Positions 51,001 to 63,000 of a stretch of 64,000 nucleotides of DNA are shown here, one piece after another. The notes below the pieces were generated by a model. It did no database searches, was not told where the DNA came from, and worked only from the letters and a program-made list of their open reading frames with translations. The stretch's first letter is position 1. Each line of letters begins with the position of its first letter. Source of the DNA: Neospora caninum Liverpool (Eukaryota > Apicomplexa > Conoidasida > Eucoccidiorida > Sarcocystidae); the NCBI RefSeq assembly GCF_000208865.1, contig NC_018396.1, positions 4,273,101-4,337,100 on the forward strand, read 5' to 3'. Both the position numbers and the translations under genes were made by a program.

Positions 51001-54000
51001 CTTGGAGCGTCGTCGAAGTACGTTATCAACGCTTCATGGTATTTCCAAATTTCCGTATGAATTCGAGAACGTGAATGTGGGGGGCGGCGAGTCAATCTAA
51101 GAGCTGCAGAGTCGCCAACGGAGATCTATTACTATATAACCCTTGTTCTGTGAATCCAAACAGGTTGCAAGGTCTTTTTCAATTCTAGCCTGGAACGAGC
51201 AGGCCTCACAGTGGCTTCAAGCAAGCATCCCGGTCGAAAATAATGACCAGCGTGAAGCTGAAGGTAGTATCATGGACGTGTATACTAACAAAGTTCAGGT
51301 GGCATTCAATCAGAACCAGGTTTTTGTTGCCGAGATCGAACTGTACGGGACACCGCTGCCCGGTAGGTCCAGATATTCCCCCTACCGTGTTGGCCCCTCG
51401 TCGTGGACATGTGCAACGCGTTTCCCGCTGCTGGGGAAACGCGTTGATGAAGTGATGAAGCTTGAAAACGGCGGGGGGCAGTCCTTCTGCATTCGCCCAA
51501 ACAAGAACGATGATAGCGTTTTGACAAAGACGACGATTCAGATGTTAGTCGCCGCTAGTGTCTCCGACTGGACACTCTCATCCGAAGAGACTCGCAGCTC
51601 AGCCCTTACAAGACGTATTTCATCACAGATAAGTTATTCGAGACTTTGTCTTCGTGTGAGCAGTTTAGCTGAAAACAGTATGGGTTTCCTGATGCTCTCG
51701 TCGCTGTGTCATATTAGCATAACGCTTCGTTGGATTGTCCTGAACCTGCCAAGACGGAGCCTCCTGGCATGTCGCTACGGGGAATCGGTTGAGCAAAATC
51801 GCGCATCACTTGAAATATCAGTTGCGCGATTGCCTTTCCATGTTGCTTCGCATTTTGGGCATCAGGTGCACTCCGCGCCACACCGTGCCCTCCAGGGACG
51901 TATCAAGACGAGCAAGGACAAACCGAATGCAAGGCCTGTCCACCTGGACACCAGTGTCCTGGCGGCCAGACCGAAATGCAGGTAAGTGATGGGAGACAGC
52001 TGACTGCAAAGTATGGGGAAGGATTTGAGTCCACCTAAAGTCCATATTTTTGCGTCTGCATCACGCGCAGATGGCCTCCTGTTTGAGGGTGTCATGCGTC
52101 GCCCTTGATTTGGCTAGTGCCTCTGAGAAGCAGTGTATTCGCCGATACATTTTGTTGTTCCAGCTTGTGCGCAAGTGCGAGGCTTGCTAGGGCGTGCCAG
52201 AGGATGGCTCAGCCCTGTCGCTGTGAGGCAACTCAGCCTAAACGAGGCGAGAGAGCCTCTTCAAGATAGGTTGGAAGTGCCCAACGCGCTCATGTGCTTT
52301 GCCGATGACGACAGATATGCAGGGAAGGCTTCTACTGCCCAGGACGAGTTGCGGTCGATGACGCATTCCCGTGTCCCCTTGGAACCATTGGAAGCAAGCC
52401 CGGGCTCGCCTCTGCTTCAGAATGCACCCCGTGTCCTGCGGGGAAATATTGCGGAGAACGAGGGTTGACCACAGACAGTGGTCCATGCTCAGCAGTGAGA
52501 TGCGCGTTTCAGCCGTTGCACATAGGATTCATTTTCATAACAGGGTGCGGTTTGCTTGTTAGCTCGTAAAATGCCGTTGGCGATGTGCGTGGCTCGAATG
52601 CCAGCGACTGTTGCTATTCTTCATGTGATATGGCATGGGTGAGTATCCACCGTTCGGGGCGGTGTACTTGAATCCCTTCGGTAGGCCGAGGGTTGCTTGC
52701 GTGCTTCTGCAGGGACATATCTGCTGGGAGGGCTCGTGGCTAGAAGCCCCGTTTACAGGCGATGTCAACCCAGACCTCGACGCTCCGCCAGTGGTTCTTA
52801 ATGGTCTGTGCCCGCAAGGGTACTACTGCCCAGCAGGCACTCCTGCTCCAATACCGTGCCCAAAGTATGGTTCGCTTTCGAATTTTCCTCCTTGTCGCGG
52901 CACTGGTTCCACCCCTTCTTCTTACCTGTGGCTTGTACGTGTTGCGCGCGTCATGTCTTAGATCACCTTGATCTGGCTTTGCCTTCATTGACGCCGAGGA
53001 CGGCGTTTCTTTTTCGTATGACCACAAGAACGACGCAGGGGATGCTGGGAAGAACAGGAGGTCTTTCTGTTTTGGCATGATTCCGAAATGTAGTGACAAC
53101 GATGGAAAAGGCAGAAGACGAACACGGCCGCACGAAGTGGCACCAAATCGTTTGTTTTTGTACCCTCCCTATGCCATTGCCTGCTGGCATTTCCCCACAG
53201 ACGTGAACGCGCGCCCACATCGCTCTGAAGGATCACTGCGTGTATGCATCCGTCTCTCAGAGCAACATACGCGGCGTTCGAAGGCGCGAAAGCCAGCGGA
53301 GAATGCACCCCATGCCCACCAGGGTATGCCTGCCCGTCCAAAGGCGAAGCCGTCCCTTGCGGTTCCGGATACTACTGCACTACTGCAGCAGAATCGGCTT
53401 GGCCTGCAGAACCACAACAGGGCGGCATCTGCACTGCGGGGCATTACTGCCCCGAAGGCTCGTACCAGGAGAAGGTAATCACCAGCGAGGAGCATGGGGT
53501 CTGGGAGTGAAGGACGGTTTCCAGGGAATCGGATTGCCGCCTGGCCCCCAGATCCTGATAGTATGACGACCACAGGCAGTTCCGCGAACGTCCGCATGTA
53601 CGCATGCGTAGGTCTGTTGCAGCTGTCTGGTTTCCAGCTGAACCCAATGCGTATGGCTCTTCGTCCTGTGCGTTCTGTGCCAGCCTTGTCCTCCGGGGGC
53701 CTTCAGCAGTCAGGGTCAAGTGGAGTGCACGCGATGCACAGCCGGCTACTATTGCGACAAGTCGAAGACAGCGCTGGTGGACAAGCAATGTGCCACAGGG
53801 CACTTCTGCCCCGAAGGCTCTTCTTTTCAGCGGCCGTGTCCTCCAGGAACATTTACGTCGGATAAAGGAGCGAGTGTCTGCAGCATTTGCACACCCCGAT
53901 ACTACTGTGATAACAGTGCCCTCAACTCACCCTCCAGCCTTTGCGAAGAAGGATACGTATGTGGGGGAGGAGCGGTCGGAAGCCGGCCTTCGAACAACGT

Positions 54001-57000
54001 TTTTGTACCTGGTGGCGAAGCCCGTTTCGGCGCATGCCCGCCAGGGCATTATTGCGTTCCTGGGACGCACGAACCTACCGCCTGTTCTGCAGGAACGTAT
54101 CAGGTAGGCTAAGCTCATTAGCCCAGAGGGGATAGTATCTGTGCGAAGGGGTTGTTTTCTAAAACCGCCGGCTTCGCTTCCATCCCCAACTACGATCCTC
54201 TGGGAATGTACCAAAAGGGAATGGACAAACACACAACTGCCGTTCAAATTGCGTGTGGTCCGGTTTCCTGCACCATGCAGCTGGAGAGGCAGACGGTGCA
54301 AAATTAGTAGAAATCGATTACCGCGTTTCTCAGTACTCGTGCAGCCACCGTACTGGGCGGGCATTCATCTAGGACATTGGTGCTGAGCTGGCCAGTGCCT
54401 CATCAATATGATCCGGGTGTTGGCTGCGATACTTTCTTTCCCTGGCCTTACATACCAGCGTCTCGGAACGCCGCATACGCGTTGCTGGCAGTGTACTGCC
54501 GAAGCTTCCGCCGTATGACTCTCCACAAGCAAAGCGTTGTGAACTGGGAATGTGTTCCGTGCTGCCTGTTGCCAGGACTCTCCATTCGCTTCCTCCTGTA
54601 AACCTTGCCAGCCCGGAAAATATTGCGGTCGGGCGGGTCTCGTCAAACCCTCCGGCGACTGCGCTCCAGGCACGTTGAAGCAGTTCAGCTTTGTTGTTTG
54701 TTCTTGCTCCTCCTCGGTCGCACGCTCTCGAGGGCCCCACTGGGGTGTGCCTGGCTTTTCCCTATATTGCCTGTACTAGAGAAACTATAAGACCCGTTTC
54801 TTTGTTTTTGCCAATAGCGAATTCAACGGTTCACGGAAATGGTTTTCCGGCAGCTACTCGCTCGGCAGAGAACAAAGGTGGCGTTGACTAGAGCGTCATT
54901 TTGTATCCGAAAGCAGTGACCGCTCCGGCGATGCTGTGGTCTCTGGCAATGCGCTGCGTCTCAGGGTACTACTGTCTGGAATCAGCTGCAGTACCGAACC
55001 CGACAGACGGAGTCACGGGAGGCCCTTGTCCTCCTGGCTGGTACTGCCCCGCGGGTTCGTTCGCCCCGAAAGCATGTCCGCATGGACAATTTACTGATGC
55101 CGCAGGACAGGGAGAATGCAAGGCCTGTCCGGCTGGTTCCGCGTAAGCTTCAAACGCCTCTTCTCCTTGCGTTGGTGCCGGCGTTTTGCGCTCGCGCAAT
55201 CAAGCACTTTACGCCTACCGTGTACATCTGCCCCTTCTCTGACGCCTGTATAAGTAGTTTCAACCAGTGCCTGGGGTAGGCAGTACCGCAATCACACAAA
55301 ACCGGGGAAGACACAGGAGTTACGCCTCTGTCTTGTCACTCAACCCTGAGGAGCTAGTCTGGCTAGTTCGCTGCGCCATGTCCGGTAGACTTCTTGTATG
55401 GAGTTTCCATCCCCTGCCAACACCATCTCGAGCCCCTGGAAGTTTCAGTGTGGTGTTTCGCCTTTATTGTTCAGATGCTACACAAACAGCCCGCAGCCTG
55501 CAAGCTGTCCTCGAGGCCAGGTAGGAGGCTGCCTTCCCTGAGATGGGAAAGCCACTTCAGGAGTTAACATTCCGCGCGGCGTATCTCGACGAGAAGTAGC
55601 CATCCTATTAGAGGTTGTCGGTGGACCCGGGCCATGACGCTCAGTTGGCAGATCATCCCTGCAGGTCTCGTGGGATGATCCTGCGTCACTGTCCGAGACC
55701 GATGCACTTTGTGTGTGGAGTCACGTTTTCATCGAATATGTTACCGAATGGCACTTCTGCGGCAGAAATGACGTGGGCCCACGCAAGGCTCGATTTTCTT
55801 CGCTTACCCGCCAGAGGCTTATTATAGGCGAGAAGCTGTGGCCATGTTCCGTTGTTGGCGTTGCTTCACCCGTCTCACTTCCTGACTCCGCTCAGGTCTG
55901 TCCCGCTGGGTCTTATGCCGGCGTAGCTTGCCCCCCTGGTTCCTATCTCAACGTCAGCAGCGACGGAAACGTACCGAGCGACCTGGATTCTGATTGCAGT
56001 CCATGCCCAAATGGAAAGTACTGCCGAGCAGGCATCATCGCTGGGGACTGCGCTGCTGGGTATGTCCTACGCAGATCGTTGTCCACTGGTGCCACAGGGA
56101 AACTATATTCAACAAACAAGAGAGAACCGCTTCAGACAGATCCGTTGGTTGGATACCTGTCTTCCGATGGCCGCCCTCACGCCACACTCGTACGGTGGCT
56201 GTAAGCGTACCGCATTGGCGTAAAGATTGAAACAAGAAAACATTATGCACGGTTCTCGAATAACTGAAGTGATGTGTGCGTCAATTGCCTTCTGCCATTG
56301 AGTGAGAAGAGACGCTCCACTTCAGGGAGCTCCATTTCCAACGAAGGTAATCAACATGAGTCACAACGAATGTTCCAATGCTAAGCAGCGAACGGCTAAC
56401 AGATAGCAGCAATGGGCTACTCGTAGATCAGGTTTGCGTTAATGGAGGCGACTCCTTTGCGCATTTGGCAATCGGCCTTAAGGTACATGGACCTACTGTC
56501 ATTGGTATGTAATCTCTTTTCTGTTAAGTCGACAGTAGTACGCTGTTCGTGGATATGGTCGGCGAGCTGTTCGGCGTGCTGTGCCGCACGGGATGACTGC
56601 AGGTACCTGTGTGCTCGTGGCAACGCGTTTGCTCATCCAAATGCGCTAGAAGGTCGGGGAGACCCTTATATACCAGCGGATGCACTCGCAAGCGGGAAGT
56701 ACCAGATCATCAGTGCCGACAATTGGGCAAGTGGTCAAGCATTGTAAGCATTTCGCCGCTGCCTCCACGTCCATGGCCGTGGAAGAGGGGCATCACATTT
56801 TCCTCTCCAGTTCAAATCATCAGGCTTTTCTTAACCTCAAAACGTCAGATCCATTTCAAGGAAGCTGACGGAATTCTAGGGGGTGCAATACAGTAGGTAT
56901 CTTCAGTCGTCTGAGGACTTGTGAGAAGTCACGTTTGGTTGCAGTGTCAAATGTGCATGGGGTCAGTTCGGATAGCACGCGGAGCCGTGCCCGTTTTGGT

Positions 57001-60000
57001 CCACGACTCCCGACCTCGGAATCTGTTAATAAGGATGCTGGAGTGGGTTGCTGACGGAATACGTGTGACGGGTTCGTTTTTGCAAAGGCTTCAGCTGCAT
57101 GGTATGCACTGTTGCAGGTATGGCGGAATTCCCTGCCCAGCAGGACATTTTTGTCGAGGTGGCGTCACAACTCCTGAGACATGCCCAAAAGGATCGTCCC
57201 GCGTTGCCACCGGCGGTCGGTACTCAGTTGACTGCTCTGAGTGCCCTGCTGGGTAAGAAAATACTTCTGCTTGCTCTCTTAGATACACACCATCGCCAGA
57301 CGCCTCTGTAAAGCAGGGGAGCCTCGAAAAGCGGCCTGTGTTGAGACTGTTGGGACGCAGAGAGAGCATACGCAGCCCCGTAGCAGTAGCTGTCGCAATG
57401 ACAGAAGGGCCACCATAGAAGATGCCTTCACTGAGCAACCTTCTCGTATCCATGACGCCCGCTTGTATGCGTTACTTTGATTGAATCGGTCACTCGCTTA
57501 GCCATCGTTGTCCCGAACGATATAACTAGCTGACTAGGCTGCTATGCAGCCCAACGAAACGCACAATCTTCACTGCTTATTAGAAGCGCCGCTGACTGAA
57601 ACAGGGACATAAATGTGTCTAGTCACCTGCAGGTTACCTGTGTTGTACTTGTACACCAGATTTTACTGCCCAGAAGCTCTGAAGCCGGCTCCTTGTCCCA
57701 CGGGTCACTATTGCCCCGCGGGTTCCCGTTACCCGACACCTTGCCCAGAACGGCATTATAGCTCCGCGGAGAAGGAGTCTGAATCCGGTGCCTGCCGTTT
57801 GTGCCTTCCAGGTTTGTAACCGTAGTCAGCCCCTTTCCGCGTTGCGCGCGAGCGATCGAGAGTCATTCCAACATATGAACCACCACCCACGCCAGGAAGC
57901 AGGATGTTCGCGGTCCTGGTGATGATTGCTGTTCCGTGACGGGGATGTCATTGCTGGTAGCAGAAATAAACTCATTCTTGTAATCGAGGGATGGGCACCT
58001 CGCTGGTCAGTGTGTACACAGTGGATGAAGGAGACAGAGCCTACCGTGCAGATTGTTTGCCCAGTCCGCCGAGGTGCATCGATGCAAGGCCTTATCCATG
58101 AGCAACTCACGTCTGCTCCGAAGGGTTGTGCCGACTATGAGTAGTCGTTTTTTATCTTCTCCTGTCTGATTCAGGCTACTACTGTGGAGCTGGCCAAGGC
58201 GCCTTGGCAAGCAGCAATGTGTGTCCAGCAGGTCACTACTGCCCCCCTGGAACAGGAAGGCCGTATCCCTGCCCTGCGGGCACTTACGCCCCATCACGGG
58301 GTAGCAAGGATCCAAGTCACTGTGTCCCGTGCTCAGGTGTGTGCCTTGTAGAAAATGGAGCACACAGGAGACGCTGACGAGGTTGTCATTTGCGCCACTG
58401 CCACGTCTGGTGGCGTAGATGCTAAACATTTACTGGCTCATCCAAATCCACAGGGAATGGTTCCAACACCGTTCAATTCGCGGTGTCACTGTGCCCCGTC
58501 GCTCGACCGAGCGCGGCTTCATTCCACCGGCGCTACTCCCACGCTGCGCCAAAGACATTAGAATGCAAGGGCTAGGAGAACGGCGCAATGCAGGTGACGG
58601 TCACACGCTGCTGTGTTGCGCTGTGTGCTGTTCGAACAGCGGGTTATTTCTGTTCTCGAGGGTCGGCACATCCCACAGGCGTATGCCCTGCGGGCACGTA
58701 CTGTCCCCAAGGCACGTCTGTGCCCCAGCCGTGCCCGGCGGGTTTCTCGTGCCCCGAAGGGGCCATCAAACCCGCCAGCTGCCCAGCAAGCTCCTACTGT
58801 CCAGGTGTAACAGGAAAAGCCTTGGAATGCCCCCTTGGAACGTACTGCCCAGTGGGGGCGCAGTTCCCCGAGCCGTGTCCGGCAGGTGAGTCGGACAGCC
58901 GTCGCATTATACTTTCAGCCGATTCGGCTTTCATAGAGGTGTTTAGTTATCCACGGCAGACAGCTTGTGCAGTCAATGGTTTCATGGCTTTGGTGATTTA
59001 TTGATACTCGAGATTGCCCTGATGCTTCCAACCCTGTGAGGATAAGGAATCACGCTTGTGTTGCTCGCCTGTTTGCTTGCCTCTGCCTCGGTGTTTGCTT
59101 TTCGAGGCATGTTTTCGAATCTCATCTCCGCTGAGAGATACACGGTCCAAGGAGGCTGCAGGCTCTGTCCAAAAGTCAGTTGAGCTTTACAGACACCACC
59201 TTACACGAGCGTGTGTCGCTGTGTAGAAGCGCTAGGCAGTGACACTTTCCAGGAGAGCGACGTGGCGTTCCGAGCTTTGCTTTCAAATGAAAAGTAAGCG
59301 AGGCAGCCTGGTTGTCATTTCTTGCATGCAGGGAACGTTCCGAGAACAAGGCGACAGCAATGTTTGCAGTCCATGCGGGGGGGGACACCTTTGTTACGAA
59401 GGATGTTCAACCATGTAAGCAAAACATGAGTAGGTGGTCATGCGTGGCCTTCACAAGCGTATGCCCCAGCGCGGTTGAACCATCGGAGCACAAACGTAGC
59501 TCGGCTGCAGGTATTCAGTGTAGACCTCGAGGCTTGATATCTGTAAAGTAGAGACAGGAAACGGGTGGTTTAGGAGGGTGGCGTCTGCCAGACAACGGGA
59601 ACAAGCAGGGAGGTTATCCGGTGATCCAAGTGCACTGTGTGCAGCCGAAACCTTTAGACTGTAAAACACCTCCGTTCCGGCAAGTTGCTGGAAGTCGCAT
59701 CTGCTTCGCCGTTATCGCTGCCGCGCTGCTAGCTGAAAGCAAGATGCAACCTTGTTTCTGAAGTTAGAGCTTTAATTGCACGGACCCACTGACGCCTGCA
59801 GCGCCTCACACGGTCCGGACCGAGACACGGTTTCGATACCGGGCAAATCCATTTCTTTGACACCGTACTGTCGCAAGAATGGTACGGCTGTGAATCAGGT
59901 ACCCAACGGACGCTGTGAAGGAAAAGGGGGAGAGGTGTCCTCCTGGACACTACTGTCCCGAAGGCTCCTTTGAGGCAATACCGTGTCCAGCTGGTACATA

Positions 60001-63000
60001 CAATCCGTACGCAGCGAAGGAAAATATATCTGATTGCCTCAGCTGCAGCGTAAGTGCGAACAAACGCTGCTGTTCCTCAGGATCCACATTTTTGTTGGTC
60101 AGAGCTCTCACGTTCGGTTCATGCTGGAACAATACATGGACTCTGTGCTCATTTGCCTCCTTGGCAATTACCGTAGACGACGAACGATATGACACCGAGC
60201 ATGTGTGATATCTGACTGCTGGCACGGGCGTGCGGTGTGTCAGAATGGCTCCGTCGGTACTCTCACTGGACAAAGGAGCTGCGCATTTTGCGGAGGTAGC
60301 TCTTCAACATCTGCTGGAGGATCCCTTTGCCAATGTGTTGGCACCAACAGGTATGCGATTGCGAAGAAAAAATCAGTTGGTTGCGTCCGTACAGTGTGGT
60401 TTTACTTTTTGATCTAATGGGAACCGTACCGCAGACATGGATGAAACAGGAAATTTGTTGCCTCCCCGATTTCACCGCTTCATTACTGAGCCTCCTGTTT
60501 AGAGTTACTCCTCACAGAAAATACACACTGGTCGTGGGGACACAATAGTGGACCGTAGATGTTAACGCCGCACGAAGCAACTAACTGTTTTTCGACTGGT
60601 TGAATATCACGAACACGTCGAGCGACTGTTAAACCGACACTAACTCCGGAATAGATACACGGTCTGCGACCGATAAATCATGCTTTCTAATCTCTGTTCT
60701 AAGCCCGCCCTTGCCGTCAGTTTGCGCCTATGATTCTGATTGTAGAATATTCCAGGAAAGTACTCGGACGTGTGTTTGCCAAAAGGGCTACATCTACATC
60801 GAGAACGGCATTGACCTGTCCGACCAGGATGGAAAGGCTGACTGTCAGGAAGAGGTAAGCCTGAGGCAGCTGGACGGTGTCCAAAAAACGCGCCCAGAAC
60901 GGAAGAAGGCCCCGCGAGCAACTGGACTTTGGAGAAATGGAGCCCCTCTATACCTGCTTCCGCATTTTCTCTGCTGTGCCGAGCGTGCAATCCCGCTACT
61001 AACGTCCCCCCATCAAATGCGTTGCAGTACCGGATCGGCCACAGTTCTGTCGGGGAAAGGGAGTGGCTAACTGGCATGCCAGGTTGTGTCTTCAGTATCT
61101 AGGCGACACGCTACCACACACGAGGCTAGTCCCTCTATCTACCGCCACGGGAGGATCGCTCGCGGAAGCAGAGGCGGAACTAGAGAGCCGGTCCATGCTG
61201 CTCACCCCACGTCTGGACGTTTCAATCCTACGACTGCGTTTCTATGGCTCACATCGAGTTCTAACTGTCATGCTGTACCACCCTCCAGGTTTACGATGAA
61301 TGCGACTATGGCGAGGTGCGGGATCCGGAGAGCAACTGCATTGTCCCCGACGTTCTCTGCGATGCGCAATGTGGCCCTCAAGGAGGCACATACCATCCTG
61401 ACTACCAGCGATGTCTCTGTGCGGGTTTGGTTACAGCCGAAGAGGTACTTTTGCCCCACAGAAACACCTATCACAGCTTCCGTTCAAAACTGACACTACC
61501 TGCTTGTACAGACACAACAGTGGAGCATGCAGTAGGTGTCAGGGACTGTGGCTGTCCTCAGGCGCCCCTCACTTCTTACGAGAGCAAAGCACTTTGCACA
61601 AGCATTTTGTGCCAGGCGCGAGTGCGACACTCTTCTTGGAGCCCGTCGCCTGCATGCGTCGGCGTGTTGTAGTGGATGCGAGAGCTTCGCGAGTCCTTGC
61701 TGGAATTGGACCCTAACTCGTACAGATAGTGGCGGTACCGGGTTCGAATTGCCAGTACGGGCTTTTTCATGAGCAGCCTGAGAGGGCCATTGTCCTGCAC
61801 TAGCCCGTGATTTAAGCCATCGAAACTCAGTGTTGTCTGCTTGGTGATCTGAGGCTCCGCTTTAAAGTTGGCGTAAGCGAGTCCTCAGAGGCAGGATGCG
61901 TGGATGCAGACAGTCCGTGCGAGTCTATGAGAGGCACGTGAGCGAACTGATCCCAATTTGTGCAGGTTTGCGACGAAAGCTGCCGCCGGCGAGCAGGCGC
62001 TCTGATTATCCACAATGGAAATTTGGTTTTCACTGACAGCCATGGGGTAGAAACGTCTGTGTTTCCCTTGGACGCTCTTCTCGGAGATGCGCAAATACTG
62101 GCTGGAAATCCCTACTGCAGCTCCAATAATGGGCTCGGCTGCACAGTGGTCTTACAGGAAGTATCTGAAGGTATGCATTAAGGTGATGCGCTTCTCATAG
62201 CTATGACGAGTGAAACGTGTTCTTGCAACACGAGTGTTCGCCTGTGTCCATCAAGAAAAACCAACCGACCACTAACGTTTGGCCTACTGAAGCATCTAAA
62301 AAAGAACTATCCTAATGTGGTTCCTTTGGTCCCTTAAATGCATCTATGGCTCCTTCCTCTCCTGGTAGAGGTTCATTTGCGCGAGGCGCACAGTACAGAC
62401 GTGGGCAACCAATGGTACAACTGCATTTCAGACTGGCATCCAGATTTGAGCCTGACACTCGTGCTGCGAGCTCACGGGGTTGTCTTGTGACGCACACGTG
62501 TTTCGGTGCTCTCCTTCTTTGTTTTGTTTCGAGTCCGAATTTCCAAACTGGGCGCCCAGCCTTGTTTGGTGATTCCGTCGGTATTTTGCGTTATGACGGC
62601 CACGGTGTCGTGTGTACTGTTCAACTGTCGTACCGACATTGGGAGGTGGGAGGAGAGCAGTGGACTTCCGACGGATCTGTTCACAAGCCAACGGTATCAG
62701 GCAACGATTGTCGCTCACCTATTGTGGGGTACCTAGTAGCTATGTGCAATCTATCCCTCGTCCAGGAGTACGTAACTTCGAGATAAAGGCTGTCTGGACA
62801 GATGCTTTGACGGTGTGTGGGTACCTGCAGATGGCATTCGAGGTCTGGTTGGGCCTCCCCGGGATCTCGAAGTTATCTTCAAGCAACGGATAAGCGACGA
62901 CGCTTCTTCCCAAAGCCCTGATCTCCGGAGCCTCTTACAGAGACATCCTATAATAACGTCCCCGTACACTCGTTTTGCCGCTAGCTCCCGGTAAGGCTGC

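Noticed and set aside
53169..53597. 142-codon minus-strand frame opposite repeat block V
   Set aside because: It overlaps exon 53261-53474, whose plus-strand frame has clear GCC2/GCC3 motifs.
54670..54779. Reading through after 54669 into a hydrophobic stretch as a membrane segment
   Set aside because: The next GCC2/GCC3 exon fits in phase if splicing occurs at 54669; the stretch is most simply intron.
24000..61000. CRISPR-like or satellite repeat structure suggested by the repeated cysteine motifs
   Set aside because: The repetition is at protein level only; DNA copies are diverged and separated by unrelated introns.
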